Origin: Lepidurus packardi
Lineage: Eukaryota > Arthropoda > Branchiopoda > Notostraca > Triopsidae
Length of the DNA stretch: 64,000 nucleotides
Assembly (NCBI GenBank): GCA_023053545.1
Contig: JAKZAN010000002.1
Span: forward strand, 4,138,375-4,202,374
Direction: 5' to 3'
A program made the position numbers and the translations under genes. Shown here piece after piece: positions 12,101-26,800 of the stretch. Under the pieces are notes generated by a model. The model searched no databases. It saw only the letters and a list, made by a program, of their open reading frames with translations, and was not told the DNA's origin. The first letter of the stretch is position 1, and every line of letters starts with the position of its first letter.

Positions 12101-15100
12101 AAGTGAAAGAAAGAAAGTTTCAGAAAGTGCACATTTGGCGGAGTCGTTAAGTACAGAGTCCGGACATAGACATGTGTGTGCCCACATATTGTTGCTAACG
12201 ACCTCTTACATAAAAAGCTAACGACTTTTCCTGTCTTCGTGTCCTTGTTCCCTTCAATGCGCAACATACAGCAGTGTGTTGCTCCGTTCTTCCTTCTGAA
12301 ACCGAAACATATTTTTTGTCAAACCCAAACAAGCTCTTGTCTTTCATTCTGTTTCTCTCTCGCTCTCTCTTGCCTCTTTACAACAATTGCGTTATTAAGG
12401 TAAATAGGATTTGCGGTGGTTCCCTGTGTGCGGTTAGGGATCGAGAACAGCCCCCTTCTGTTTCGCTTAGTTTTTTGCTACAAATTGGCTCCCGTATTAG
12501 CTCTTACTCGAAGGCGGGAGAGGGTTCGGTCATGTGGACATGTATAGTACGTTGCGTGGACTGTTTACACGTAAAAGTATGGTAACGTAATAAAAATGAG
12601 GAGCAAACAAGGCCGCATTTCCCCACGGAACTCACTAAATGGCTTAGTAGATACTCAGTTAGGGCTAAAACATCAAACGTACACATTACGGTCGATACCG
12701 TAATCAAATTGTCTCCTTTCTTCCCATTTCCCAAACCTTTCAGCACCTTACCTTGCTCCCTTTGTGTGTGTATGTGTTTGGATCCTAATAAACCCAAGCC
12801 TATATACGATCGACAATCGCACCATTTTTTTATACTGTGTCGCGGAATACTTCCTTTCCTCTGTTTGCTAGGTGCTTATTTTCTTATTTGACTACAAAAA
12901 GACCCGTTTATAGGTTGATGCCAGCAATCCCATATGGAAATTCCGAAACTATACGAGGCGCGAATAAAGGCGAGACCTGGGTTTCTTTTGTTTTTATAAC
13001 AACCACGTGGTCTTTTAGCAGACGGACTTGGGAAGGCAAAAGAGAAAGAATCAAGAAATTATGATTAACCTCGCCGCAAAAGCAACACTTCTATAAAACC
13101 TCCGTCCTCTTTTGCCTTATCGGCCATCTCAGGCGCTTAATATCAGAAGAGGCGCCAAACGGGAGGGCAAAATATGCATGGTATCATAAAACGCCAGAAT
13201 CAGAGGGGGCGTGTCCCTAAAGGTATGCTATCACATAACATCTATCAAAAAAGTGAGAGAAAGAAAAAAAGCTATCATTGACCATTCCAACTGTGTGATG
13301 TGATGGACCCTTTTGATAAGACCGTGTGTTCTTTTTTTCAGACCTTATTTAGGCAAAAGATATAAATTGTGGTTGCATTAAAAACAAATGAGGGATCTTT
13401 TCCAATGCAGAAATTTGGAGCCCATAACAAATTTAGCAGGATGTAAAACACCCCTTTTCATTCCTCATAAATAGACATATAGTATGGTATGGACCAACAA
13501 CAACGAAGAAAAAAAAAGAAAAGAAAAAGACTAAGGTGCAAGGGGAGGAGCAAGTTCCAACTCCCCTTTTTTCTTTCTTTCCTTTCGAAGTATTTTTTCT
13601 GTTTAGGCCACGGAAGAGTGTGTGATCTTGCTCCGCGGCGCCACATCCTCAGACACTTTGCATAATAGGGCTCTTGGAATAGGTAATGACTTTCCAATAA
13701 ACTGTCTTTAATAAGACAAGGCTAATGTAAAACCTGGAAGCCAAATAAGCATCGTAGGGCAGGCAGGCAGGCAGCAGCCACCACAAAACACTGCAGGAAC
13801 ATCTATTACCTTTTTCATTCGCTTAAAGAGACCCTATTTAGAAGCTTAGACACGCACATCTTCTTGTCAGGGACCTTTTTTGTACATTTCCCAGTTTCCT
13901 AGTCGAGGAAAGTATAAAACAGCATTCCTCTTCTAATTATTCCTCAGCAAACTTCCTTCCGCTTCTGCAGCTCTCAAACTTGTGGCGTACTGAAGAGTCC
14001 AACGGTAATTCAGGTGACGAAATGAGAAATCGCCCTTTACCTGGTCCATCCTGGGTGATCCCAATTCCAAATGATGTTTCGAACAAGAGTTGATCCAGAG
14101 TTGTGAAAAAACGAGTTGGGCTGGACTCGTGCCAAAGGTTCCTGGGTTCGCTCTTGTTGGTAAACCATAACTGCGTGAAGGTGATGGTAAAAGACTTGAT
14201 AGTTCGGTCACGAACTGTATCGCTAATGCAGGATGCCAGGAGAGCAAGGTAGACACAAGGGCGAATCGATAAAAGGGCTATGGTGCGACACAAGGACTAC
14301 AAACCCGTACTAACTTAACCTAGTCCTTAAGTCGGGGTTTGCCGTCCTTTTGTTGGGGTCCGTAGTCCTTTTGCCGGGTATAGCGTAGCCCTTTTGTTCA
14401 GTCGCCCTTGTGTCTGTCGCGTTGCCGCCAGGAGAGTCCGTAAAGCTCCACCGCTAGACATCTTCTCTTGCAAATATGGACAGATTCGGTGCCAGAAATC
14501 CTACACAATAGTAATAGGAATCAATACGCAAGACGTTTTAGGAGAGGTTTAGTACACTAAATAACGGTTGCAATGCAACAGGAACTAACATCCATCGATG
14601 AGAAGGAAAAATGCGGCAAAAAAGTTAATTAATTGGAAATTCTTTAGGAAAAAAGAAAATGATCGTTTTTGTTTTAAGAAAGCCGGAACGAAATGTATTA
14701 AAAGTTCTCTTGAAAAAGCATTACACTAAAATGTTAAAGAAGTCCATAGATAAGACCCAGCTATCAAAGGCCCATCATGAATGCATTAGACGAGGACGAA
14801 GGCAAGTCCACCTGGTGTATAGCATTCATTTTTATAAAAGTGGACGTCGAAAAAGGTAGAAACGAAATTTGGCTGTGTTGATGTCTACCTGTCAGTCCTT
14901 TTTGCCTTGCCTGTTATAAGCTTCCTCTCCACTTATCAACACCGACTGTGGGACATAAAAGAAGGCGAGATCAAGACAAGGATATCATCTCCTCCCTGAC
15001 TTTGAAATCGCGTCGAAGGTTCATCCCAAAGGTACCAACTGGCAAAAAAAAAAAGAGAAAAAAACTCCTTCCCTCCTTCACGATCTTGATCCTTTAAAGA

Positions 15101-17039
15101 ATCTTTTCCAACAGGTAATATTTTCCCCCCTGCAAGACAACGATAATCCTTGAGGGTAGCAGCAGTAGTAAGTTTTTATGCTCCGTCATCATCAACTGAT
15201 ATCCCCAAATTCCCCAAGCTTCTGCTTCATTTACATAAACCTACAATCTTCTTGTTTTCTCTTACTGTCCCAAAGAACCGAACAAAGCAGATTCACAAAT
15301 ATCCAAAAACATTCTCCAACACGATTCATTTGATTTGACGTTTCCCTTGGGCTGGACCCAAAGAACTATATCGAATAAAGCATGGGCCTAAAAACTATAA
15401 AGTTTAATTTCTTTTTGTGATCGTTTTTTTCCCCATCCAAAAGAGTAGAGCAGTACAGGAGAAATAAAAAGCTCCTAGTTCAAAGACTCGTATAACGCCA
15501 AAGTTGAGAGTTGTCGACATTTTGTGTGTTCTACACCACATCAGGAACAGAAATTCGAGTTGGTATAGTCGAAAAGAATTCAGGGAACTAGGATAAATGG
15601 CACCATTAACGTCAGACAAGCTTAAGGGGTTGGTGCTGATGCTGCAGCTGTTTTCTTACCCAAGAGCTCCCTTTTCCTTCCTAACTGATAACTTTGCACA
15701 GAAAAAGTTTGGGGTTATTTTTTGTCAAGTCTGTTTCAGTTCAAATCTTCCAGCCTACGGGAGAAGAATACAAAAAATAATAAAAAAGTTTAGTAAGCAT
15801 AGTGAATTCCTTTTATCACCTATTTCTTTTCTACTGGGGGGCAGGAGCGGGAGGGTGTGGAGGGTAATGTGCCATTTCCGACGCTCTCGTGTGCATATTC
15901 AAATGGGTTCTCATCTTTCGCTCATGGTACTCTTCCCCCCTCGCATATGTCCTCTTTCTCTATCAGATCGTTGACTTGTAATGCCCATTATCTGCCACTT
16001 ATTGCCCATTGTAGCGTAACAACACAGGGTTGTACAGGCAAGGTAATAGTACTCCAGACCGCCTGCCTGGGGAGAAAATAATAAAGGAAGTAAATCAGAT
16101 CAAATTAAGATGAATCTCGTCTTGAGGTTTCCTCCCCAAACCGAAGCCATTGTTGCCCTGTAATGGGCAATAAATGAAGGGTTTGCGATGGGGTAAATAG
16201 CTTCGCCATATTGTCAAACGTCTTTTTAATGTCCTTGGGAAAATGGTAATAGGCTTGCACGGAGTAGTTGTTGAGAGAGGTTAAGTTGAAGAGGAAATGA
16301 CATTTTCTTCAATGTGGGGTAGCCCCCTCAACTTGAACTATAAAACCTTTTACTCATTTCGCAGGCGGGCATAGTTACAATGCAAATGTGCCAGGCTGGG
16401 GATATAGAGAACATAGAAGCCAAAGGAAAAAATGGGGATTGAGCGCGAGGCTGCAGCAGCAGCTTCCCTTAATGACTCAATTAAGGTGGAGGGGCATGCC
16501 ACAGTAGAGAAACAGCAGAAAAAGGGTACTAAAAAGAAGTTATCAAAACCACCAGGATCCTGGATCAGGCAACAAGCAAGAAAAGGGAGGGAAGTTTTCT
16601 GTTAGATTGCAGGAGCGATTACAAAGGGGGAAAATAACATACAGACCAGAAAGCGACCAAAGCCCTTTCGTTTTTTTTCGTACCTATAAGGGAAATTATA
16701 ACTTGAGAAGAGCAACAGGCCATCAGTAGTAGCCCAAAAGAAAACTTCCAGTAATGAAAGAACAAGAAAGTGTCGAGCTCGAATACATAAAGTTGGTTTA
16801 GGGAGCCTTAACTTGGGATCCCGAAGCATCGTAATTGGGTTAAATGGTTTAGTAAGAAGGACGTCAGCTAAAGAAGATTCTATTAGTAGTGTACTCAGGT
16901 TAGTTTAGAAGTTAGGGCAGCTGACTGTACAGTATATTACTCGTTAGATCTTGTTTTATATTACCAACAAATTGCAATGTTTGCTACTCAGCTTGGCCTG
17001 GCTTAACCTTAAGTTCCATGTTCCCGAGCCCTCCATATG

Positions 17040-17175
17040 TCGCGTATATAAGGGCCGAGATCCCGGGTGCGCCCAGCCAGCTCATCAATAATTAAATGCC
17101 ACGAGAAACTGTCATCTTAACTCGGCCATTCTCTCGATTGAAACATCCTCCCTTTTGGTTATCCCTGCTTGAATA
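17040..17175 (+). promoter_or_regulatory. Candidate TATA-type core promoter
   Basis: TATATAAG at 17,044 sits in a locally GC-rich context (CGCGTATATAAGGGCCGAG) with GCTCATC, a weak initiator-like word, about 30 bases downstream. The first ATG afterwards (17,096) opens a frame of only 25 codons, so no protein product is evident. It might drive a noncoding transcript or the first exon of a spliced gene; the TATA word alone is weak evidence. Confidence 0.2.
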
Positions 17176-20100
17176 GTAATTATTTCCAAAGAGAAAGAAT
17201 TTAAGTCAAGAAAAGAGGAAGACTACCATAACGCACATACTACGTGGAAGCCAGGAAAACCCACATTTACAGATTCAGTTACACTTTATAAACGTAAAAC
17301 TTACCGGAAAGCAAGATATGTTCGTGTGAGATTACTAGATATATAAATAATAAAGTCAAATCCTGTAGCGAATAACCCTTTTCAAGACGTTGGCCTTGGT
17401 TAATTTGCATGTTTGGGAGTAAGTGGCGGCTTCTTGGCGAAGGGCAAGGTCGGGTCAATGAAGGACCAACGTTGAAAGAAGCATAATCGCTAAAAAAGGT
17501 CGCCAAGTGGCATACAAAGACAAGCAAATGTAAAGAAAAGGCAGTCCAGTTTTGGACAGTAAAGGAAATAAAGCATTTGGAAAAGGCCAACCGCGACAAT
17601 ACACACCTTAAATGTAGAACAATTTGCAGGTTTGGCTTAGTTCACAACTTCGCTTGTCACAGTACTGATCAATAACAAAAGCCTTCCCAGTTTCTTCGAG
17701 GGCTGTGTTGGTTGGTCATCACGGGTCACGTGACGCAAATTTGGCGCAATAAAGCTTTTCAAAGTCTTTGAATTGTAACGGTTTAAGTACAGGCTTCGGA
17801 GCTTTTTTTTTAATGAAGAAAAAGCGGACTTTTCTCCATTTCAATTAATTCGGAATACCTCGATAAGGCTTCTTTTTAGGAAGATAAATGTAGCTTGTCA
17901 GTTTTTTATGAGATAAAACTGCGTCCAACAAAGCTGTAAATAATTGCTTAGGGCTAAAGGTAAAGAAAACAGAAAATAATGTTTGCCAAGAATACCTTGT
18001 TTGAAGCCAAAGCCCCAATTTTACGGTGAGCGGTTCCCCAAATTAAAAAATGGATAGAAAACGATGACAAGAAATATTAAAAAAAAAAATTTTGAGCCCT
18101 TAACTAAGAATATCAGAAACGCGTTCTACACCTGGTAAACGAATTTAAGCTTCAGAATCCTCAGAAAATTGGTTCGGAAAATAATAGCGGCTCTCTCAAT
18201 TAAAGTTTATTCGTAGGTATTCCTCTAGGGACGCGGATACTATTACTGCCAACAACACACGGTGGCTTTTTTCTAAAAAAAAGGATGTAACTTAATGTCA
18301 AGTATGGGCAAAGTCAAGCAGACCGGCCAAAGGTGTAATATGTCATAACATATGGCACTCCAGGGAGGGCTCGCAAACGGCTCACATATCAAGTGTAATG
18401 GGGGCTTCCAACACATGCAGAAGTATATACAACCAAACAAACACAACAGCAACACACGTCCTTTCCTATTCCGTAAAGCTTCTCCCTCCGTTTGCTGCAC
18501 CTCAAAAATAAAAATGCTTGGAATCTATAAAAAGGACCTCAAAGAAAAGACTTTGGCAACGTGAAGTTTGGCTGAGTCACGATCATTTTCTGACATGGGG
18601 GGATGTCTTCATTTGCGGAGGCAGCCATCATCATAATTACTATCTCCCTGTAGACCAACACCAACAATATCCGCTTCGCAGGAAGGTACTTCACCTCGCT
18701 ATAATAATAATGATAATAAAAAGGCTAAGAAAAAGCTTCCCGTATACACCTCTTTGGCTACGCTATTATGTAAACAGCAAAAGGTTGCAGAGAGCTCAAT
18801 CTGATAATGGTGATGCGATGGGTGCATAATCAAGCTTCCCTGTCTCGTTTTCCCCAACAAAAGGTTGCCCACCTAAATATAACGGAAGTTGGATTTCCCC
18901 AATCACATCCCATTTCCGTATGCCAAGTTATAAACTCCGAATCCTGCGGGGGTCCGCCGTCACCTGCCAGAATAAGAATGAGCATTGATGTCTTGAACAT
19001 AATTAAAAAAAAAATTTAATCGGAAAGAAGAAAAACTTGTGAGTAACGTATGCGAGCAAAGAAGGGTTGGAAGAGAGTTAATCCATGCAAATGACACTGT
19101 TACCACACCTTGCTAGTTTGGTTATGGCTACGATCATCTTCCCAGCATGTCGTGGGCGTGAAACATGCTCTCCAACTCTTCTAGCTCGAATGCAAATTTA
19201 TCTCTCCGTGTGCTTCGCTGTAGGGGTAGTATTCAGAATCGGCCAAGCGGTCCATAAGTGGATATGTTCGCTATGCTAAGTTGCGTGCTTAACACCCATT
19301 TCACGCACTAGGGCACACGCCAGTGACATTCATCTTTCAAAGCTTGACCACTGCAACAACCTTAAAAGTAGTTAAACACTCTTTTCATTCACTTACGGCT
19401 TGTTCGACAAATACTGTGTTTATTTATTCTTACCTAACATTAAATGTGGGATTTTTTCCTTTCCCAGGCGCCTGTAGTACATGAGTTGTACTGAGCGTGG
19501 AGACGGCACGCGGACACGCGGGGCGTTGGTCAGATAGTGCTACTCGATTATTTATTTTCCGGCAGGGCATAGATGGTCCGGTCAGGATTCTTTGACGGAA
19601 ATCGAAGTGGAAATGAAGCTTGCGAAAGGGAGTCCTTGGAACTTGCAACCTTATCAATCCAGCAAGAGCTCCGGGCCTTGGCGTGAATAACGAATATATC
19701 TCAAAAGATCGTCAATTTTGAACAGCGACCGTTTAAGTGAAGGCAAAAGGATGTCTGCCTGGGTTGCTGGCTTTGCTCAATGGGGAAAGAGAAAATGTCT
19801 TTTATGTATAGATTGAAAGTGAGGGACAGATGTATGGTAAATGAGGAGTACTTTTGGAAAATAAGCGATGAGCTTAAAAAATATTCCACATATTACGCAA
19901 ATCTTAAGTGACGCGAGGAAAAAGACAGAAGAGACACAAAAGGGGAGCCAAGGTGTACTTCGCTGAGGGGGGGAGGAAGTTTAAGGCCTGCATTTGCATA
20001 GAAATTGAATTCATAGGGTAAGCAGCTTGGAACGTTGTTGAATGTTGCTGGCTCACACACAAACGTAAAGCGAGTTAAAAGCACAATGTGTGTGTGTGTG

Positions 20101-20869
20101 TTGTTGCGTTCCACTCGTCTGCCTCAAGGAAAAGCCCACATGATACCACGAGATAGTTTCGGTTTGTCTTAAAGTCTTGTCTTGTCGGGTTGGGAGACGG
20201 CCACTCCACCCAATATGCAAATGAGGAAGATGTCTTGCTATAGAAAAGTCTTCGATCTATCCCCATCCTTGGGCGGGTGCTCCAATGCTGGCAGTGCATT
20301 TTGGGGTTTTAGTGGAGCTGAAGGTAATAAAAGGTGATCAGTAAAGTATGACAAATGAGAATCCCACGTTCTTTTGGTGTGGACTTGTCCACCATTTTGG
20401 CCCGAGTGCTGAAAGGCAATTTGTTTCCTTGGTGAGCTCGGAAGACGACGCTTGATTTGTTTGAATGTCCAAAGTTGGGGGCTGTTTAAAATGCACAGTC
20501 GCGCGTCCCCGCGTTGGGAGATTGAATACTAAGCCGTATATAGTGGCAGTATCAAAGGCTCAGCAACTATACGCCCCCCACGAGCTGGCTTCTATCCATA
20601 TTTTAGTTCAAAGCCTCATCCCTGTTTTTCTACTCCTTTTTCTTACTTTACTTTGGCGCAGAGCAATCTCGAACCCCCAAAGGATGCTGAAAAACAAAGG
20701 AGAGACAATGTAACTTTGCGTTTTGCTATGCTTGTATTTCTATTGTTTGGACTACATTGGTTAATTAGTCACAGTGCAGAATAAATGATAAACCGTGTCA
20801 CTTGGAGTCAAGCAAAAGTGAGAGTGAAAGTCCTCGAGAGAGACACAAAGAGCGAGCGAGAGGGGAACA

Positions 20870-23800
20870 CTAAGGAAGACCAAGGACGAGGTCTTCTAAG
20901 AAAGCATCCGGTGTCGGAACATCTTCTAACAAGCCTGAAAGATTGAGCCAATTAGTCATTGCTAAAGAACGTGTCGGACAATAAATAGGTTACAAAGGAC
21001 TTGAAACGTACCGACAACGTCGCAGAACTCGGAGAAAGAGGCGGCGGTAAGGAAATCGGATTGGTAAGCTTCCAGCAATTTATCTATGGAGCGCTGCATG
21101 GCTTCGTCGTTGTGACGGATGTAATCTGCTAATGCTATGGGCCAGTCGGTTTCATTCTGGGCCACGACACTCTACAAGTGGGAAGAAACAGTAAATCAAA
21201 CTCTCGTAGACGAACCACAACGCGTCCGAGCAATGGACTCGTTTTTTTTTCCCCTTTTTTACCTTGAATATAACTTCGTAAAGCCCATTTATCAACGCAA
21301 AGAAGACGAGTGCCGGCTTATAAATCGCATAGTCTGCCACCGTTTTGCCCTTTTGAGAGCGTTGGTGAGCAAGAGCCAGCAAACGAGCCAGAAACGCTGT
21401 CCGAGTCGCCTTCCATTTGACTCCAGACTGCACCAAAACAGCCACAGCGGTCCAATAAAAGGCGTTATCTACTTCCCAGACGGCATCGGAATCCCATTCC
21501 GAGCGAGACAAGTTCAAGAACGCCGTCAGGGACTTTTCTTCACGGGCCCATGCTCGTGTCGTGTTGAAAACGTATAGAGCTACGTGGAACTGGTAAGGTA
21601 AGAAGTGAAGATTGGATTCTGGACCGCCGCCGCCCGATTCGTCACTAAAAGACCGCTCCAAAGCGAACCTCAAGAGGAGCAATTTGGTGTCATGAATAGT
21701 GGAAACATAGCCGATATCCCTGCAAATGATATTATAATTAAATTAAATTCTTAAAAAAATAATAAAAAAAATCTTTGGAAGAGAATATGGTACCTATGAC
21801 CAGTGCATTCTTGCAAGTACGTATTATGGCGAGCAAGACATGACGCAAAAGAAGGCTCGGGCACGTGAGGACCCCAGAGAGGCAGCAATCCATTACATCT
21901 GGTACTTGCATTCTGCAAGGCTGCGCTTTCCCATTCGTCTCGCGCACGCGCTAACCTAACCGCCGCTAAATGGCATTCTACGTGAACTACATTGAAATGC
22001 GAGACACTGTAATAGCCGGGCATCTTCCGAGCACGTAGCGTGGGTGGACCCCCGCCGGCTTGACCAGGCGGATTCCACAGCGCATGCTCCAAGTCTTCTA
22101 ACTGACAACGCTTGGAAAACGTGTAAATGGCCAAGACACGAGTAGGTTGAAACCGGTAGCCTTCCCTGCAGATGACGCAAACTAAACCAGTCTCTTCGCC
22201 AAGTCCCAAATCGACCAATTGCTGCAGCATGGGATTCTCCGCTTTAACCTGGGGGAAAATGTTCCAGATTACTGACATTTCTTGAAACAAAGATTAATGA
22301 AAGACAAAGATAAAACAAAAAAATAAGAAAATAAAGATAGATTCTCTTACTTGTCCCATGGCATTGGCTCGCATGCCGAGTTGTCCCAACTGTTTCTCAC
22401 GCATGGCCATAGCTAAACGTTTCTTCTCCGCACGAGTTTCTTGACGTACTTTCTCAACCTGAGCAGCACACTCGGGGTGGCCTTTGATCGCTTCCAAGAG
22501 GTTCTCGGCTAAAGTTCCCACGTGCTCATCAGAAGACACTTGTTCCAAACGATGTATCAATGGAATACTTTGCTCAGCCACTGCCAACTACGAGAAAGCA
22601 AGAATCGTGCGTTACCACTTAATTTTTACTGACTTTTTTTATTATCTTCGTCTAATTTTGTATAAATACCTGAGTCGTGGCATGTTCTTGCGCCAAGCCA
22701 GTCAGTAAACGTAAAATTATTGTTAGCGACGGCCTGCTTATGAATTGGGTCCATTCTTCAGTCTCCCGAGCAACTGTAGACTTCACAGCCGGCGCATGCG
22801 TCTAATTATCGAAGGAAATTATACAATTTTTGAAAAAAATCCTCAAATAAGTTACCTGCAAGTACTCCAACGCTTCCTTTACAACACCTGACGCTACCAT
22901 TCGATCTTTAAGTGTATTGCCCACCGCATTCCGCTCGATACCAGCTGCCAGGGAGCAAAATGACTCCAACTAAACGAAAAATAGAAAAGATATTACGATT
23001 AATTACGAAAAAAACACTTGATTAGCTGTAATCCGATTAGTTTAAAATAGTTCAGTAGTTTAGTTCATTCAGTAGTTCATTAGAGTAGGCTTACGCATGG
23101 CTTAACAAACATCAGTGCCATCTCTGATTGTTTCACACCAATAAGCTAGCGTATACGGGAACTTAAAGCACGAAAAGTGGTTACAAAAGTTAGTTCAGTA
23201 GTTTAGTTCATTAGAGTAGGCTTAAGTAAAGCTTTCGCAAAACAATAACAAACATCAGTGCCATCTGTGATTCTTTCACATCAATAAGGTAGGGCATACG
23301 GGAGCTATAAGCTCGAAAAGTAGTTAAAAGTTCATTGTTTACCTTAGCAGTCAAAGCTGGGGTATGTGACCAGTCATACTTAGTGAAATACAGTGCATCT
23401 TGGTAGAACTGGATGAGTAGGTCCACCTTCTCGTTATTCAACGTGAGGAAGGGAATTACTCGCATAAGTCGGGTCAAAAAGGAACATGCCTTGTTTTCGG
23501 ACATGTCTTGCGCGTACTTCAGCAACTTCTCCAGACTTCCTCCCGAGCCGCATGGTTCGGAAAACTCGCGGTACTTATCTAGCGGCAAAGTATTGCTCGC
23601 TTCTCTCAGAATCGTTTCGAGAACTTCGAGTAGTTGCTCGGTGAAAGTTGGTGGTTGTCCACCGACTGCTAAGCATTGCTGGAAGGCGCGAAGTAGAGTC
23701 GCCGCACTTTGCATCGCCGGTTGGATCAACTGCTGTCTATTAACCCGCAACTTGACGCAAAAGTGCAACAACTTGACTAAACTCGCCATAAGCGGTTTCC

Positions 23801-26800
23801 CTTCATCCTCGAGTCCGTCCACGCAGGCTAATCGATCTAGAATGACTTGCAAACCATCATTCTCGGCCATAACTGCCGCCACGTGGTACATTTCCTCCTC
23901 ATCCACAGGCCCTTGCTGTTTGCCATCTAAGCGTTCCACGAATTCCTCGGTGGCGTCACCCAGTAATCCTCGCATGCGGTAAATCACGCGCATGGCTTCC
24001 TGCTCGTTATTCTCGGCCAACCATACTTTCTTATAGACCTCCCGAACAGGCAAATCTAGGCTCATGATCTTGTTGCAAACTAAGAGTTCCATGCCCGTAT
24101 CATCCTCTAGTAACGCAATAAGTTCGCAATCTGCGCAGATCTTGTTCTTCACGTCGCGCATTAAAGGTCCCAAACCCGGCTCGCTGCTACTGTATGGGTT
24201 TCCTTGCATTCTTCCTTGTAAGTAGTCTTCTTGCTGCGGATCCTTGTCCAAACTGAGGAAAAATTCGGCGTCGTCCTTCTCTTCGGCATGGATCAGGTCG
24301 CAGAGGCGCTCGAGTACGAAAACGGGGGTTAGGAGGTCATCCGGTTGGCAATCTCGGATGGTTTGGACGCAGACAGCCATAAATTGCTTGGCTTCTTCTT
24401 CCGTGCCGGATGTCATGTCGCCCAGTAAGTTGAGCAGCATTTCCTGTGTCTCGTCCACGAAGCGCGTGCGCTGAATAACCAAGCGCTTCAAGTTCAAGTA
24501 CCCATTGAGCACGTGGCTTACCAACCGGCTTTTGTATTGCTGGCGAATCGCAGGATCAGCCATGAAAAACGCCAGGATCTCGGTCAGCGCTTTCAACGCG
24601 AATCCTTGTGACAATTCCGAGAATCGTTGGTGGTTCAAACTGCCATTTTCTAAGGCAGTTAACTGGTTGATTTCTTCACCAATCCAGGTGCTTAGTTTAG
24701 GCAAGAGTCCTTGGCACACCAAGTAATACTTGCAGTGATCCGGGCGAATCAAATTTTGGTACAACTGCACATACTCGGTGCCGCAGTAGCCTGCCGCTCC
24801 CAAGTTGGCTAGGAAGTTGGTAAGCAAGTCGACGACTTGTTGGTGTCGTTCGGGTACGCGGCTTAACCCTTCCAGGAATGCGCAAGCTGTCTGACGACTG
24901 AACCGCGAACTAGGACTGAAAAGCATGCGCTGAAGCCACGGATCAGGCGCGGTTAAGCGGAACATGTCTCTTTTCTCACGGTAAACAAACAAACGCCACC
25001 TAGCGGCATATTTCTGCATTAGGTAGAACGCACGGACTTGCGCGGGTTCCTTCAGAAATTGCGCGGGGATGGGAGTTTGTCGTAAGGGTTGTGCAGGTTT
25101 CCACGTGGCGAAACTGTGCTGCGGATCGCCATGCAACCAACGCTGTAGATTAATGCCTACCTGCGCCTTCTGCAGACGCACTTCTGCTTTACTTGAAATG
25201 GTGACCGAGGCTGGGATGGTAACGGTACTGCCTTCGACCAGGTTCTGGATCATACGCAGACAGGGCAACGCGATGATTTCTAGGACGTACGGAGACGCCA
25301 GGAATTGCGTCGATTTGAGGAAGATGAAAACTGCGCAACGCAATCGCTGCTCCCAACACGAATCCTGGCATTGGAAACTGGCTGCCAGCAATTGGATGTC
25401 GTAGCGCACTGCGTCCCAGGTTTGGAGGCCGCTAGCCATGCGACTCAACACTGATTCTACCGAGTCGATCAATCGACGATTCAGTGCGTCTACAGCTTCA
25501 GGACTCGCGTTGGTTAGCAAGCAGAGCAGATCGCGCACCTGCGCACGAGATTGAGCAGACCCTTGGCTCACGTTGTGTTGAAGTAATTCTTGCAGCAATC
25601 CCTGCTCGAACATGAGTTGGCGCAACGCAGGCTGCGTAGCCATAGCGCGTAAAAGGGTTAAGCAATGCTCTAAAGCTGCACTGACGCAGCCATAACAGTT
25701 GCCCGCAGTTTTGGCGCATTGATTGTTTCCCGAATGTAAAGCGACTCGGGCCGACTTTTTTCGCAAGCTTACGTCATAGGTAACCAATTCACGTCTGCAC
25801 GCAGCAACGCGCTGCGCAATAGTGCTCAGTTCTTCGAACGCAGCTTTGCATTCCAGGCTGTATTTCTGCGCAATCTGTTGAAGAGACCTATTGACCAGAC
25901 TTCCAGTCGAAGTTGGAGGAGCTACGTTGTTATTAGCCCCTCCAGCGCTAGACGCGGCTGACGCCGAGGAAGAAATTGCGTTGGTAGCATCTTCGTTAGG
26001 GGGGTCGTTGATATTTTGCAGACAGCCTTCCAACGACTCCTTCAAACCGGCTAGACGTTGCTGTACGCGCTCAGCCTTCTCCATCATACTGTTGATATTC
26101 TGCAGCGCCTTCTTGCGGTCTTCGTCGCTTTCCACCGGGTCGACCGCGCCACAAGGCCGGGCGGTAAGACTCCAGTCAAACTTCGCGTACTTGCAGAACC
26201 CGCACGCGTTACATAGAAACGGATCTTTTTCGTCGTAATTAATGGCGCGGCATTTGTGGCATTGGTAGACGTTTTCGCCACAGTTAGAGCAAACGCCCGG
26301 ATGTGCCGGTACCGATGCCGAGCAGCGTGGACATTGCAGCATTTCTGAGCTGCCGTGCAGATTTTCATAGAAGGCGGCAAACTCCATTTTCAAGTTACAA
26401 GCAGTAACAGGCAAGGCTAAGTCCACTTTGATTTCGCTTTGCCCGGCCGACAGTACAATCTTCTTGGCTTTATGCCACAAAACTTTGCTCTTCAATTCAA
26501 TGGCGGCTTGTACCGGTCGGTTGTTGTAGTAAATGTTGATCGTGCGCACCATTTTGCTGCGCTTGATATCGGTCATGCGCAGCGCCAGGCGGCTGATGGT
26601 ATGGCTGCCGGTTAACTTAATGATTTGGGTCGTGGTCGTGAACTTGGAATCTGCTTTCAGAGTCGACAACTTAACAGTCGTGAAGGGGATCTCGGGGTTC
26701 GAGCAAACAAGGCAGGGGTCGCGTTCCAAGAAAAATCCGTCTAAATTGACCAGACCAGTCAGTGCATTGTACAAAACTGCGTTCGGATGCGATAACAAGA

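Larger units (their letters stand above)
8700..20869. other. Intergenic region, no supported gene
   Basis: No convincing coding exon was found. The longest open frames, two overlapping minus-strand frames at 13,933-14,293 of 107 and 118 codons, match no family I recognise. The region holds small repeats, TATA-like words (13,912; 17,044), a CAGG microsatellite near 13,759 and a GT microsatellite near 20,088. UBR4 ends at 20,870, so the right end includes its 3' untranslated region. Confidence 0.55.

Noticed and set aside
21137-21577. 146-codon plus-strand frame at the UBR4 3' end
   Set aside because: It is antisense to conserved UBR4 C-terminal exons and crosses their introns; no recognisable motif.
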